From NCBI RefSeq assembly GCF_036588685.1, contig NC_086379.1, positions 72,199,727-72,263,726 of the forward strand: a stretch of DNA of 64,000 nucleotides, in the 5' to 3' direction. Under the pieces are notes generated by a model. That model saw only the letters and a list, made by a program, of their open reading frames with translations. It was not told the DNA's origin and searched no databases. Source of the stretch: Mytilus trossulus (Eukaryota; Mollusca; Bivalvia; Mytilida; Mytilidae). This document shows positions 12,591 to 26,303 of this stretch, piece after piece. The first letter of the stretch is position 1, and the number at the start of each line of letters is the position of its first letter. The translations under genes and the position numbers were made by a program.

Positions 12591-15500
12591 TCATTTCAGT
12601 TTTCCCAGCAATTTTAACATATCTTTATATAATGTCTTTGGTGGTGTATCCCCAACAACAAAGTCCGCATGATTCCATTTAGGATATTCCTTATTTTCTA
12701 CAATATGCTTCAGATTAGCACTGATAAACTTTACGTCCGTAGGATCAGCGAGATAATCGTTGCCACCAGAGTATAAAGCCACTGGAACATCTACTTGTGT
12801 GATATTCACATACGGCGGTGTCGTCTAAAATAGAGGTAAATATTGCGAAAGTATGGTGTTGTTTACATTAATGTTATCAATAAAGCTAACAAGCCGTTTT
12901 GGCATTGTGCTTTAAATCTTTTTTGTTATAGCTGAATTGACTTGTCGATTATGTTGTTGTTCAGTCAATCAAACTTTCAAAATTTTTTTTAATCAAAACC
13001 TTTAGAAAAATGATAAAAATTATCTCATCTTACTTTTCTGGACACTAAAATGGACTTTGGTGGGAAGTAGCCAACCAGAGATGGAGTAAATAAGTGAAAG
13101 TGTCATAACAAAAGCACAAAGTAGAAGCGCAAAAAGACTTAATACTTTTCGTAAAAAAGAAAATAAGATTATTTTGACAAATGGAATGACAAAAAAAAAT
13201 GATTTTGAATTCCCCCCTTTTCTTTGACTAATTACCAGAAAACTTTGATAATTTCTTTTTGGTCAAGTGTTTGATGATAAACGCTGATACTGGTCGATAT
13301 AAGAAGGGGGTGTCCTCTAGCTGTTATACATGTGCCAATGTTATTGTCATTCAATATGTTCTTATTCATATTTAAAATAGTTACCTGATTATATCGAGCC
13401 ATATTTTCAACTGCCGTTCCAAAGTCATAAAGCTGGAACTCACCACTAATAACTCCCTGTAAGCAGAACGTATTTTCGTACTTATTTCATTTTATTGGTG
13501 TTTAAAATATCACTGGTAAACAGAGCACCGCTAGGGACACACTAAAGTTTAAGGTTTAAAAAAATCTATAGAGAAAGTTACAGTGTTGAAAAACAATCTG
13601 GTGCGTTTGTGTAATCAAACTGATAATGTTTTATATACTTCGGGTGCATTTCTTTCTAACCAAATTTTGTAAATGTTGTGTGGCGTTTGTCATTCTTTTC
13701 TTTAGCGAGTGCACAGTATGTTTAAAACAAATGATCAAAGCAGGTGCGCGCTTAGCTGTTTGCATCGTTTGTGTTACAAAGAAATGCGCCCTTGGTATTA
13801 CAAAAAAAAAAACCCACACACTTTAAAAAACTTAAAACGAATTAAATACATGTAGTTATTAAAAATGCCTACCTGTCCAAAATGTACCATGTTTCGCACA
13901 GAGGTACCAGATGGGATATGAGACATATATACAGGTACTCGTCTCTGAAATAACAAATACTCAAATAAATCCTTATTATAAAGAAGCAAGCCAACAATGG
14001 TCAATTTCATCCTTTAGATGTTATTGAAGTTTAGTAAATTCATTTCAGTAGGCATTTGACAATACAGTGTGTCAGAATATCTGGTAGATATAACCATGGA
14101 AAATCTCTAACAGGGGAAAGTTTTCTATTCAAATTAAAAGGTTAGAATCTAAACTAAAGACTTTTAAAAATAAAAAAACTATACTAAACTAAACTTATAT
14201 TACCCAATCAAAACTAGGCAGACCATGTCCATATATTAGATCTGTTATTTCAGAGCAAAGAAAGGCTGATGCGTCAGTATCACAAATCTTATCTGCTATG
14301 TCCATGTTAATAGAATTATTTAAGAAGAATCCTTTCCTACCGAATAAAGTAAAAACCTCCTGAAAAAAAATGTTGACTTCAGTAAAACTTTTAAAACTGT
14401 GAATAAATCTTATACTAGTATTCAGAATTACGAAATCAATTTGAAAAGAATATGACTTTATTTACTTTTACACTTTAAGTTTGATTGAAAAATATTTTCT
14501 GTTTCAAACTGATATTATTCTTGTAGGAGTATGACTAAATTGCGTAACAAATGATTTTAAACAGTCAGTATTACTCATAAATAAGCACATGCAAATGAAG
14601 TTTTGGAATACGCATTGATTTAACTATCTGTATAATAAAATTTTGATTCTTTCAACGGTGGAAAAAAGAAGAGAACGAAAATCATCTTACATCTATGTTA
14701 GGTTTTAATGCTTTGACAAGTAAAGATGTAATTCCTCTGACATCTGCTAATTTTGCAATGGGCGCAAGTGCAATGAACAGCTTGACCTTCTTTGCCAGTT
14801 GTCTGTTTCTGCTGAACCCAGTGAATCCAGTAAGTGTGCCCTGGGAATGACCTATGTACACTAAACTGGTCTGGTTTGTTGTTTTGAGTGTGTAATCCAC
14901 CATGGCTGGTAGATCCTTATCTGCCATATCTTGCCAACTATATAAAATATTTATTTAACGCTCATTGATATTATCCGCTATTAACGATACTATTATATTA
15001 AATATATGATAGTACTGGTCCTATGAATAAGCAAATAATTTTAAAAAGTTCTACTGGTAACTGTGTACTATAAAGGTACCTGTTTGGGTACTTTTATTAT
15101 TTTGACGGCATGAAAAAGGATTAATACTGTTGTTTGTCATTAATTGCATGACTTTTCTAGGAGAAATGAATTGTTGGTGTTTGGGAACTGTTGTTCTATC
15201 CACATATTTTTGGTTATTCCATTTTTTTTTATTAAACAAAGCCATAACATAGTCAACATAATGTATTATTAATAAACTATTGAACCCATCTAGCTCACAG
15301 CTCCACATCGACAAGTATACAAACTCTGTTTTCAATCTGCCAAGTTTTGATTGGTTACTAAGTAAGAGTGATTTTTATTCTATTTATTGCCTGCTCATGC
15401 AATGTGTCTCGTAAAATAGCTGATGATAAAAAAAGGAATTGGAATGGATGGCTTATAGCAAAATGGTCTTGTTATTGACACTGCAATGTGTTTTACAAAA

Positions 15501-18500
15501 ATATGAAAAGTTACAGTGCCTGCAATTAACTTAATTGAAAACTTGATCATTTTACCTAAAATCCCAGAACTGCTCTTGTGTTGAGTTGTATTTCGTATGT
15601 TTCATTGAATACGTATTCCCGCGAGAGTTACCAAGCCATACATCATATCCAGCATCTGCTAGAATAAATCCTAAACTTCCATTGTAGCCATTAAATAAAT
15701 AACAAGAGGAATCTGCCAATAGTCCATGCTGTAGTAGTACAACTGGTTTAGAACCTTTATATTAAAAATAAAGATTCTGATTGATAACAATAGATAGATA
15801 TATGCCCTGGGAAATCCTATTTGTCCTGTTGTTTTACGTCTTTGATATAATTCATTTTTTACATACTCATGCAAAGTCAATGGCGTAGCCAACGACCTTT
15901 TTCATACTAACTTAAAGGTATTTATAGAGATCAAAGTATATTTGCATAAGTAAAATTTGAAACTAGTGAAGCAAGCAAGTTTGGTGTCAAATAAATACAA
16001 CTGGCATTGTGTGTGTTCTGGAAAGGCGCATACATGTATCCTGAGTGGATATTGCAAACATGCAGTAAAAGCTATCATGTGCTTCATTTTACATTTTATC
16101 TCCAGAATGATGTCGACAAGCTGTATCTTCAGATATTACAGGTGAAATTTTGCACTTGACGCAACGTCAGATATTGTAACAGAAAAATGACGTTAAGGGC
16201 ATACGATACAGTTACAGGGAAGGTAATGACGTTGCTAACGTAATTTGTTATTTTCGCGACGTCAAACTATGACATATCGGGAAAAGATGCATTTTTCGAC
16301 TGATTTTTATCATTCAAACTGATTTAATTTGAAAACGAGTTCATGGACCCCTATTTTTCAAAACGGCATTTGGTTTCATTTTGCAGGGAGATTATGTGAC
16401 CCAAATTTTATAAAACTGTAAATAGAGGATTTTTTTTAATTGTGATAAACATGCAGTAAAAATTTACGTTTTTTCCTCAATTCATGAACATTTGATAAAT
16501 ATGAGTTATTTCTGATTAAAAAATGCATATTTTTTAAAGATATTTATAAAATACAGAAATTACCGATTATTTAACAAAAAACAATTTGTTTTTATCTTTT
16601 ATAACAAAAAAGTTATGTCTTTCTTTCGAAAAAAAAATTACGGCCACAAATCTGAATTTTTAGCAAATATACAAAATTTCGACCTCATTTTACTCAAAAA
16701 GTAGCACATGAAGGTATATTTTTTATTACATATTTGATTTAATCAGGTGAAAAATAGCCTATATGCAAATTTTCATGAACTTGTAAATACAGGATCAAAA
16801 CTGTATCGTATGCCCTTAAATTGGAAACGTGCTTTATCTAATTCTTCCTGCTTTCCTTTGCAGTCTTATTGACCTAAACGTAACGCGATTTTAAGAGTGC
16901 ACACACTGAAATGTCTCTCTATGTAGAATTTGTACCTGGTATCTAAGGTTATGAACATGAAACGGTTGTTTTCCCTACAAATTACCTCCTGGTTTATCGT
17001 TCCGTCCGTACGGTATTCTGTGTACTCCAAGGATAAACCCATCCTCAGTTGGTACGAAGTGAGTTTCTGCTTTATACCCATTGTATGCTATAAGCTGGAC
17101 CTGAAATAGTGTTAGACCATAGAGGCGGAAGATGTACCAAAGGGATATGCACACCCATAAGTCAATGGGTGACAACGCCATGGCGAAAACAACAAGCACC
17201 AGTATACAAAGCATAACAAAGAAAAGACACATTGAAAACCCAATGGTGGTCTCGTGTGTTCCGGAAGGGTTTGCAGATCATACGTCAAACATGACATCGG
17301 TAGCGTTACTCCTATGAATACATAAGGTGGTATAGGAGTAGTCTAAATTAAAAATGATAGAATTTGTTCATACTTTGCCAAAACGTATTATCTATTGATA
17401 TATGTTCAAAAACATAATAAAATTGCTAGGTCACCGTGCATTTTCTCAAGCTACAGGTCGTGACAAAATGACACATTGTGTATGGATTATACAAGGAAAA
17501 TCACCATTATGTGATTAGAAGCTAAACTAAATGATAAAATTATAAAATAAGATATGAGAAGATAGCTTTTCTAAAATGCTCTGAGAATATCAAAAGAAAA
17601 GATAGGGTCACTGTGCGGTTTTTTTTTTCTGCTAAAATACGAAATAGCAAAATTCCATGTAGATTCCTTCAGAGAATGCACTATTTCAGAGTTACCTCCC
17701 CTTAAAATGCCAATTTAGAAATATTAAAATTTAAGCAGAACTAATCAACACTTGTACAAATATTAATATTTATAAGTTATAATCTTATAAATTGGTTCTT
17801 TTAAATGCAAATTCACCTTAGTTATAGCCTATAGTTTTAATAGTATTTTTCTAAATTTATGTCTAGTCTTATGTATTTGTATTTATTGAATGCGATATAA
17901 GCGGCGTTTTGCATTTGCGCCAATATGCATTTCATTTGCGCCGATTTTTTCTTTCATTTGCGCAGGTTGTTTTTTTTCATTTGCGCCGATTTTTTACAGG
18001 TAAATAACAGGTAAATTACAGGTGAAATGATATAAGAAGATGTGGTATGAGTGCCAATAAGACAACTCTCCATCCCAGTAATGTTATTTTCATTTATCAT
18101 TAAAGACCTCTTCCGTTAGCCAGTTGTACATATGTTATGAATTGTCAATCATAACATGTATATAACTGTTGTCTCCTGCTTAAAATCAAGAAGTAAAAAC
18201 CTAAGATAAAAGCAGTTTGTATATACTAAAATGACGAAATAAAAATATATGTACAGTATTCAAATCCATAAAAACGGAATACATTCAAATCATAAATCTG
18301 TTTTTGCCGAGTATGTATAGTAGGCAAAACAACTAATATATTCCATTCTTATGATTTAGTCTCTTCTATATTTGGCGTAATTGTCGATAAAGAAGGTCAT
18401 CTTTTCTTTGTCTGGCATACGTACTGGTGGGGGCATTTCTAGAGTTCGCATTTTCTCACAAGGAAGCTATTAAACCAAGAGTTCCACATGGTGAAGTTGA

Positions 18501-20264
18501 AATCATCCCTTCGTTAATTTTATGGACGCCATCACGAATTGGTTGACCGTTATGGAATTTGTACTTGTACGTTGTCTATGGATGTATGAAATTTGTCATC
18601 AGAAGGAGCAGAGCCGCGGACAATGTCAAACGTGAAGCAGTCATCGATTACCAATTGCAATGTCACTTGATTTGTCTTTATACTCTGTGCTCGGCCAATG
18701 TAAAAGTATGAACTTACCTGTAACTTACCTGTAAATCCAATTAGGAAAATATATAAAATCGGCGAAAATGAAACAAGAGGCTGTCACAACGACAGCAAAC
18801 CGGATTTATTAGCATTTATTTGTGTCCTGGCAATATCACAAGAACAATTACTGATGATTGGTGAAAGTGAAAATTGTCAATATCAAATTTAACCTCTATT
18901 TTGTAATCAGTATCAACATATTAAAATTTGAAAAGCTTAGATTGAATGGTTTGTGAGTAAATGCAACAACGTGAATGGAAACACCATTTTACGATCTTTC
19001 AAGAACCATAACTCCTGAACGGTAAAAGTCAAAATCGTCATTATTGAACTTGACCTCTATTTTGTCATCAGTAACAACATATTAAAATTTGAAAAGCTTT
19101 GGTTGAATGGTTCATGAGAAAATGCACGGACACGACTGGAAACACCATTTTTCAATCTTTCAAGAACCATAACTCCTGAACGGTAAAAGTCAAAATCGTC
19201 ATTATTAACCTTGACCTCCATTTTGTCACCAGTAACAACATATTAAAATTTGGGAAGCTTTGGTAGAACAGTTCATGCGTAAATGCACGGACACGACTGG
19301 AAACACCATTTTTCAATCTTTCAAGAACCATAACTCCTGATCGGTAAAAGTCAAAATCGTCATTATTGAACTTGACCTCCATTTTGTCACCAGTAACAAC
19401 ATATTAAAATTTGGGAAGCTTTGGTAGAACAGTTCATGCGTAAATGCACGGACACGACTGGAAACGCCATTTTTCAATCTTTCAAGAACCATAACTCCTG
19501 AACGGTAAAAGTCAAAATCGTCATTATTGAACTTGACCTCCATTTTGTCACCAGTAACAACATATTAAAATTTGGGAAGCTTTGGTAGAACTTTTCATGC
19601 GTAAATGCACGGACACGACTGGAAACGCCATTTTTCAATCTTTCAAGAACCATAACTCCTGAACGGTAAAAGTCAAAATGGCCATTATTGAACTTGACCG
19701 TCATTTAGTTGTCAGTAACAACAGAGACATATAATACAATATGTCTCTGGTAACAAAATATTAAAATTTTAAAAGCTTTGGTTGAACGGTTCTTGAGTTA
19801 ATGCACGGACAACATTTGATTGCCGCCCGCCCTGCCGCCCGCCCGCCCACCCGCCGACCATCCCCAGTTTAATAACCGACATTTTTGTCACAAAAATCCG
19901 GTTAAAAATGAAATCGGCGCAAATGAAAGAATGAAAATTTTCAAAATCGGCGCAAATGTCATTCGCCCGATATAAGCTCCTAATCGGAAAATACGATATT
20001 CTTATTCTTAATATTGATATTGGTAATTTTATTTTCGTTAGCAACAATTTTGTGAACTTATTTTTGCTTAGTTCGTCGTTATATTAATATATGAATTGTT
20101 AAACTCTTTTTGTTTCCTACTTCATCTTTAAATTTACATACCGAGTTCATAAAGACTTCAGGAGAAACATCGTGTCCCTTTCGTAACTGTGTGGAATAAA
20201 GAGGTGAGAATCCATTGGATGTCGTGATGAAAGTTGTTATTAATGACCATAACAAAAGATCCAT
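12591..20264 (-). CDS. acid lipase B (lysosomal acid/gastric lipase-like), 8 coding exons
   Basis: Paralogue of lipase A. Coding exons in transcript order: 20142-20264, 16986-17100, 15556-15754, 14691-14937, 14204-14359, 13873-13944, 13385-13456, 12591-12824. All have GT-AG borders with phases 0,1,2,0,0,0,0, the same as lipase A, and exons 5-7 have exactly the same lengths (156, 72, 72 nt). The product is 405 residues. It has a signal peptide ([18 protein letters not shown]), the lipase N-terminal motif [13 protein letters not shown] (residues 59-71) and QHGLL near 88. The nucleophile motif GHSQG gives Ser177, and the relay residues are Asp355 (LADPTD) and His380 (NHADF). The catalytic triad is intact. 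The large first intron (17101-20141) is filled by mobile elements. The lid and C-terminal segments differ clearly from lipase A, so the duplication is old. Substrate preference is unknown. Confidence 0.93.
16197..16815. mobile_element. TTAA-flanked MITE, copy 1 (619 bp)
   Basis: Bounded by TTAA on both sides (16193-16196 and 16816-16819), with 17-bp perfect terminal inverted repeats gggcatacgatacagtt. It is nearly identical to the element at 33534-34141. No open reading frame of note, so it is non-autonomous. TTAA targets are used by piggyBac-type transposases and also by some Kolobok elements. It lies in a lipase B intron. Confidence 0.88.
18452..18570. repeat. dispersed repeat with relative at 35890-36010
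   Basis: Both places share 'cacaaggaagctattaaacc', 'ggtgaagttgaaat' and 'ggttgaccgttatggaa'. It is decayed and non-coding, and lies inside the composite element of the lipase B first intron. Confidence 0.6.
18990..19705. repeat. 161-bp tandem array, about 4.5 units
   Basis: The phrase 'tttcaagaaccataactcct' recurs every 161 bp near 18996, 19157, 19318, 19479 and 19640. The middle units differ at only a few bases. Each unit contains a small open frame on the minus strand. These frames are a by-product of the array and not genes. Confidence 0.9.
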
Positions 20265-20399
20265 TCTGTCTATTAAACTTTGTTTATATCACTTTACACT
20301 TGATAATGCGATAACCTTTATTTATTTGTATTTATCTATCACTGTCCTATTTTCTGTGAACTCATCAGTCGAAAGCTCACAACATATTAGTTAATGAAA

Positions 20400-20588
20400 T
20401 ACAGTGGTGGATCCAGAATTTTCCAAAAGGAAGGGATGGACCTACTAAATGCATAAGAGGAGCCCCTCCAGTCTTGCTTCAGTGATTCCCTTTATTATCA
20501 ATCACATTTTTGGTGGGGTTCGTGTTGCTCAGTCTTTATTTTTCTTTGTTGTATTTTGTGTACTATTGTTTGTCCGGTTTTCTTTTTA
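20400..20588. other. intergenic sequence upstream of lipase B; no gene seen
   Basis: This lies behind the lipase B start codon at 20264 and should hold its promoter. It has repeat-like text ('ggtggatccagaattttcc'). No regulatory motif is strong enough to name. Confidence 0.4.
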
Positions 20589-20796
20589 TGCCCCACCTAC
20601 GATAGTTTTCTGGTCTGTGGCTCCGTTCGTCCGCAGGTTAAAGTTTTGGGTCAAGGTAGTTTTTGAAGTCCAATCAACTTGAAACTTAGTACACTTGCTG
20701 CTTATGATACGATCTTTCTAATTCTAAAGCCAAATTAGACTTTTGACCCAATTTCACGGACCATGGAACATGGAAAATGATAGTGCCAGTGGGGCA
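20589..20796. mobile_element. short MITE with TGCCCCAC ends
   Basis: The left border tgccccac (20589-20596) and right border gtggggca (20789-20796) are exact inverses around a 190-bp non-coding core. The 'tccgttcgtccgcaggttaa' core is of a kind I recall as dispersed in bivalves. Confidence 0.6.
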
Positions 20797-21206
20797 TCCG
20801 TGTAATTTGGACACATTCTTGCCATCTGTGGCAAACTACTAGTGAAAGAAATTTTAGTGTGATTTTATAGATTTTTACATGGCATTTACATTATCAGCTC
20901 TAATATCACACAGAGATAAAAAAATACAAGCAAGGATCTAGGTATTTTTTAGACATTCAGAATTTGTCTCTATATGACATCAGTCAGTGAAATTCCTGCC
21001 TGCAATTGCTTTGAAGGTGTGTATCATGAAAACAAAATCAGAGGATCTCAGACTTCACATTATCTATATTTAAATCAGATTGCTTGTAAATCAGTTAAGA
21101 ACAGTATTTGTTTATATGTTGTTTTTTTAGCATATACTATAAACCAACTGCTGACTATGTTGTACAGGTTTTGCTCATTGTTGAAGGCTGTACATTTTGA
21201 CTTATA

Positions 21207-22970
21207 ACTAGAGGCTCTAAAGAGCCTGTGTCGCTCACCTTGGTCTTTATGAATATTAAACAAAAGAAGAGGATGGATTCATGACAAAATTGTGTTTTGG
21301 TGATGGTGATGTTTGTTCATCTTACTTTACTGATCATTCTTGCTGCTTAAAATTATCTCTATCTATAATGAACTTGGCCCAACAGTTTCAGTGAAAAATG
21401 TTAGAAAAATTTTACAAATTTTATGAAAATTGTTAAAAATTGATTATAAAGGACAATAACTCCATAGGGGGTCAATCGACCATTTCAGTCACGTTGACTT
21501 ATTTGTAAATCTTACTTTGCTGAACATTATCGCTGTTTACAGTTTATTTCTATCTATAATAGTATTCAAGATAATAACCAAATACAGCAAAATTTCCTTA
21601 AAACTAACAATTCAGGATCAGCAACACAACAACGGGTTGTCCGATTCATCCGAAAATTTCAGAGCAGATAAATCTTGACCTGATGAACATCTTTACTCCA
21701 GATTTGCTCTAATAGCTTTGGTTTTTATGTTTTAAGCCAAAAACTGCATTTTACCCCTATGTTCTATTTTTAGCGATGGCGGCCATTTTGGTTGGATGGC
21801 TGGGTCACCGCACACATTTTTGAAACTACATACCCCAAAGATGGTTGTGGCAAAGCAGTTTCAGAGGAGAAGATTTTTGTAAAAAAATTACTAAGATTTA
21901 CCAAAAAATGGTTAAAAATTGACTATAAAGGGCAATAACTCCTAAACGGGTCAACTGACCATTGTGGTCATTTGACTTATTTGTATCTCTTATTTTGCTG
22001 AACATTATTGCTGTGTACAGTTTATCTCTATCTATAATAATATTCAAGATAATAACCAAAAACAGCAAAATTTCGTTAAAATTACTAATTCTGGGGCGGC
22101 ATCCCAAAACTGGGTTGTCATATTCATCAGAAAATTTCAGGGCAGGTAGACCTTGACCTGCTAAACATTATTACCCTTGTCAGATTTACTATAAATGCTT
22201 TGGTTTTTGAGTTATAAGCCAAAAACTGAATTTTACCCCAGATTCTATTTTTAGCCATGGCAGCCATATTGATTAGATGGCCCGGTCACCAGACACATTT
22301 TTGAAACTACATACCCCAAAGATGGTTGTGGCCAAGTTTGGATTGATTTGGCCAAGTAGTTTCAGAGGAGAAGATTTTTGTAAAAGATATCTAAGATTTA
22401 CGAAAAATGGTTAAAAATTGACTATAAAGGGCAATAACTCCTAAAGGGGTCAACTGACCATTTCGGTCATGTTGACTTATTTGTAAATCTTACTTTGCTG
22501 AACATTATTTCTGTTTACAGTTTATCTCTATCTATAATAATATTCAAGATAATAACCAAAAACAGTAAAATTTCCTTAAAATTACTAATTCAGGGTCAGC
22601 AACCCAACAACAGGTTATCCGATTTATCTGAAAATTTCAGGGCAGATAGATTTTGACCTGTTCAACAATTTTACCCCCATGTCAGATTTGCTCTAAATGC
22701 TTTGATTTTTGAGTTATAAGCCAAAAACTGCATTTTACCCCATGTTCTATTTTTAGCCATGGCGGCCATCTTGGATTGTTGGCCGGGTCACCGAACACAT
22801 TTTTTAAACTAAATACCCCAATGATGGTTATGGCCAAGTTTGGTGTAATTTGGCCCGGTAGTTTCAGAGGAGAAGATTTTTGTAAAAGTTAACGACGCCA
22901 GACGACAGACGCCGGACGCCAAGTGATGGGAAAAGCTCACTTGGCCCTTTGGGCCAGGTGAGCTAAAAAT
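21207..22970. mobile_element. element with internal ~490-bp tandem units and GCTCACCT ends
   Basis: The left end reads 'agagcctgtgtcgctcacct'. The right end finishes in a strong hairpin at 22934-22966 (agctcacttggccc / gggccaggtgagct). Between them are three diverged units starting at about 21433, 21909 and 22408 ('ataaaggacaataactcc', 'ataaagggcaataactcc'). Each carries 'agccaaaaactg' and 'ggcggccat' style blocks. No transposase frame was seen. Confidence 0.65.
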
Positions 22971-22980
22971 GAGTTCAATG

Positions 22981-25900
22981 TGCCTTCCTGAAGTTGCCAT
23001 GTTTTTAGCTCTTATAAAATTCATACAGAGTACCCGTAATCAAGATTTAAATGTGTATTATGCATGGCAAGTTAAACAATAGAACTATAAATGAATGTTT
23101 ATTCATAATAACATGGTAAAACTTGTGTCTATGCTATAAAATGAAATTAATGACATTGATGAAGGTTGTACCTTAACTTAAATCATAACAAATCATATAA
23201 CATAATATTATACATCTTTTTCAATAGTCACACACACATACACACACATGCTAATTTATATTGGATTTAAATGTATACATCAAACAATGGTCTTCTGGCC
23301 TTTACAATCATAAAACTTCGGACGATGTTTATAGTAATCACACAGAACTCAACCAAATAAAATGATGAATTTGGTGTTGCCAGCAAAAAATTGTGTGCTC
23401 CGATTACAGAGTTACTTTAACCGTAGTCCCAGGCCTATATTACAAAATGTTTGTAAACATTCTTACAACGTAATATTTTGAATAGTTTGTTGAAGACTGT
23501 AATAAATTGTACAAACTTTTGTGAACAGCAGGCCAGTTCACTGTTTTCATTTCAACTCTTTAAGTTTCAATGGGCCTTCATTTCTTTATCAGAACTTTTC
23601 AATGATGGCCCCAAATTTCATATAATAATTTTGTCAATACTTCAGATACACATAAATTGATATCTGAGGGTTACAAGCACTTGACCATGATGAAGTAAGA
23701 TCATTAAGAAAGCATATCACACTAGGACAATTTTTAGGCTGCTTCAAATAATGAAGATCCCATAAAAATACTAACAATTAAATCATAATTGTCAAAAGCT
23801 TATAACCTTTCTTCATTTAATATAAAAAGAAGGTATAACCTGTTTGTATACAATAAATTTTTCCCATTGGCTAAGACGTACGTCACAGAGAATTGTTTAA
23901 TTCTTTCATTTCGTTTAATAATCAGTTACTTTTTAGAAGCCATTGCCACCACAGAAACATTGTCAACAAGAAGTAAATTCTATAACATATTGAAATCAAT
24001 ACTATGATAATGAGCTATAAACCATACTTATCATATTCAGATGTTATACTTACATATTTACTGCTCATATACATGAATATATACATATAAAAGTTTAAGT
24101 TTGAAATGATACAAAAGCGACTCAATATCATATTTTTAAGCATCAAGTAATTTTGTGCTGAAATCTGCACTCAATTGTCAAGTTAAAATAAATCATTCAA
24201 AATAAAATACATATGGCTGATGAATGGTCAGTTTAAAAAAACAAGCCAAGCGAATAGACTAAAATTATAAAAAAAAAACAATTTGAAAAAGAATACATGT
24301 TTTTACTTTGTTCTTTTAATACCTGGAAATAAAAACCTGAAAAATATTATTACCACAGTTAAAGCTTCCCTACGTTATGAAGGTGTTTGTAACACTAACC
24401 AGAAATGATTTAAAACATCATGAAATAAACATGGAATGGTTAAAATGAATAAATAATCTTTTTACGATTTTATTATGTTTGTTTGACCTTCCCCTTTGAT
24501 TTTGCTATTCCATATGCAGAAATGGACATTAAAACTGTCCTTTAAAATTTCTTTTTTATATTTTATAAGTGCAATCCTCTATTCACAATCTACAAATATT
24601 CTTTGACAACTCACTGTGGTATTATCTGGACGAAACATTCTGTTCTACAGAGTTATCAAAAATTGATTCAACAATCATTAAACTATATAACCACAATAAA
24701 TCAATATCAGGTTTATTACATTGCATTTCATAAATTCAGTAAAATTATCCAATAAAATGTAGGTGTAGCATTATAGGTTTGATTTAAACATTTCTATAAA
24801 CCAACTTATCATTTGCAGAGAACTCTGATATGTGAAAGACTTAATTCTTTTTTCTGACACCAATTGTGACATTTGCCACCAATTTAGAACTTTTAAATTT
24901 TGATATTATCACGAGGTAGTATATTTGTTACTTATATCATTATATTTTATGGTTATAATAAAATATACCCAGTGGTCCCACATAACTACCCTCTGTATAT
25001 ATATACCATAGTCACAATGTTTCACTGCAATAAAATGTACATCTATAATATGTAAGCGATATTACTATCCTACTTTATGAAATTAATCTGAACCTAAAGC
25101 GCTTAGACAAAATGAAGAAATGTCAAAGAAGTGTGACTTAAACAAATGCTATCTTTAATAATTGAGCACAACTGAGGAGATAATGATTTACAATTCAAAT
25201 TATACAAAAGGTTCTTGGTGGAGGTCATTGGGTATTTTTTCTCTATTCTTCATATCTATAGCCCATAATTCTATTTTCTCTATCTTTTGGCACCCCATTA
25301 TTATTTAATCTATTTTGTTGGCCTTTTTTGTTCTTTTCTTTTATTCTTGGCCCATCATTCTCTGTTCCGTAAACCCCATTCAGCCCATTATACAATCTTA
25401 CAATTGAGCACAACTAAATTGATACTATAACTATACATGTACCTTTCTATTCGTATTGATAAGGTGTTTATTTCAAAGGTGTTTACAGATTGTAAATTTT
25501 TAAAAAATGTGATGTTTTTATTATTAGGAAAAATAATTGTGACAGGATTGGTTTCCCAAAAATAAAAATTCAACATATTTTGACTTTTGGCTGCATCACT
25601 TGTATGTAGCAATTCCTAAAATAGCAACAATTAACCCTCAAATTGTTGTCCTTTGGGCAACAATCCCAATGATAAATGCATGCAAACCTATGTGAATTTG
25701 GATGGACATCATTATACATAAGTAATCAATAAATTAAATGATTTTGCACCACAGAAATACTATAATAATGGCAACATATGTTCAGAACTTGAAAATTTTC
25801 CACTCACACTTTTAGTTCATAATTAATTATTCAAGCAAAAAGCACTTTTATACAAATTAGTATGCAAATTTCCTATCTATGTCAATCATTAAGACCCCTT

Positions 25901-26303
25901 TTATTAGATCAAGAAATTCCTCTACACAGCATTTTCTTTGCTTACAAACCGTTTTTTTTTTTATCTGCTTCTATCTTAACTTTATAAAGGTCATCGTTTT
26001 ATTAGATAACTTTAGTCTTGACCATGTGAAAACAAAATAACCTCTTACTTTTGAAATTAAGAAATTTGTTTTGTGGAAAGAATTTTCTCTAAGAAAAGGA
26101 AAAATACTGTGGTGTTTATATGAATTATATGGTATCATAGAAACAATTTAATTAAATAATATCTTATAAATATTTTAACCACTATACTTTAAATACATAT
26201 AACAAAACATGATGAAACTGAAGGTTTAGATCAGTTCTATAGAAAAAACATAACAAAACAGAGACAGAGCTTGCAATTCTAAGACAGCATTTCTTCTTAT
26301 ATA
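22981..26303. other. AT-rich stretch, no gene; possibly part of the MOB1 3' UTR
   Basis: There are no exon-like frames, no inverted-repeat element and few dispersed repeats here, unlike its surroundings. It follows the MOB1 stop codon on the minus strand. A long MOB1 3' UTR is possible but not shown. Short frames at 23478, 23789 and 25388 have no domain signature. Confidence 0.4.

Larger units (their letters stand above)
17893..19976. mobile_element. composite element with 'catttgcgcc' ends
   Basis: The left end carries repeated 'catttgcgccgatttttt' (17915-17990). The right end carries the inverse 'aaaatcggcgcaaatg' (about 19905-19960). Related 'gatataagc' words lie at both outer borders. 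Inside, an inner unit runs from 'aaaccggattt' (18798) to 'aaatccggtt' (19895). It contains a 161-bp tandem array and a C-rich stretch of 'ccgcccgcccgcc' type (19822-19857). It looks like one inverted-repeat element inserted in another. No transposase is visible. Confidence 0.6.

Noticed and set aside
19152-19704. Three near-identical 76-residue minus-strand frames as a tandem gene family
   Set aside because: The frames arise because the 161-bp repeat unit is not a multiple of three and each frame runs into the next unit. No start context or domain.
18990-19705. Regularly spaced direct repeats suggesting a CRISPR-like array
   Set aside because: The whole 161-bp unit repeats with no unique spacers, and the locus is in an animal intron. 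It is a minisatellite within a mobile element.
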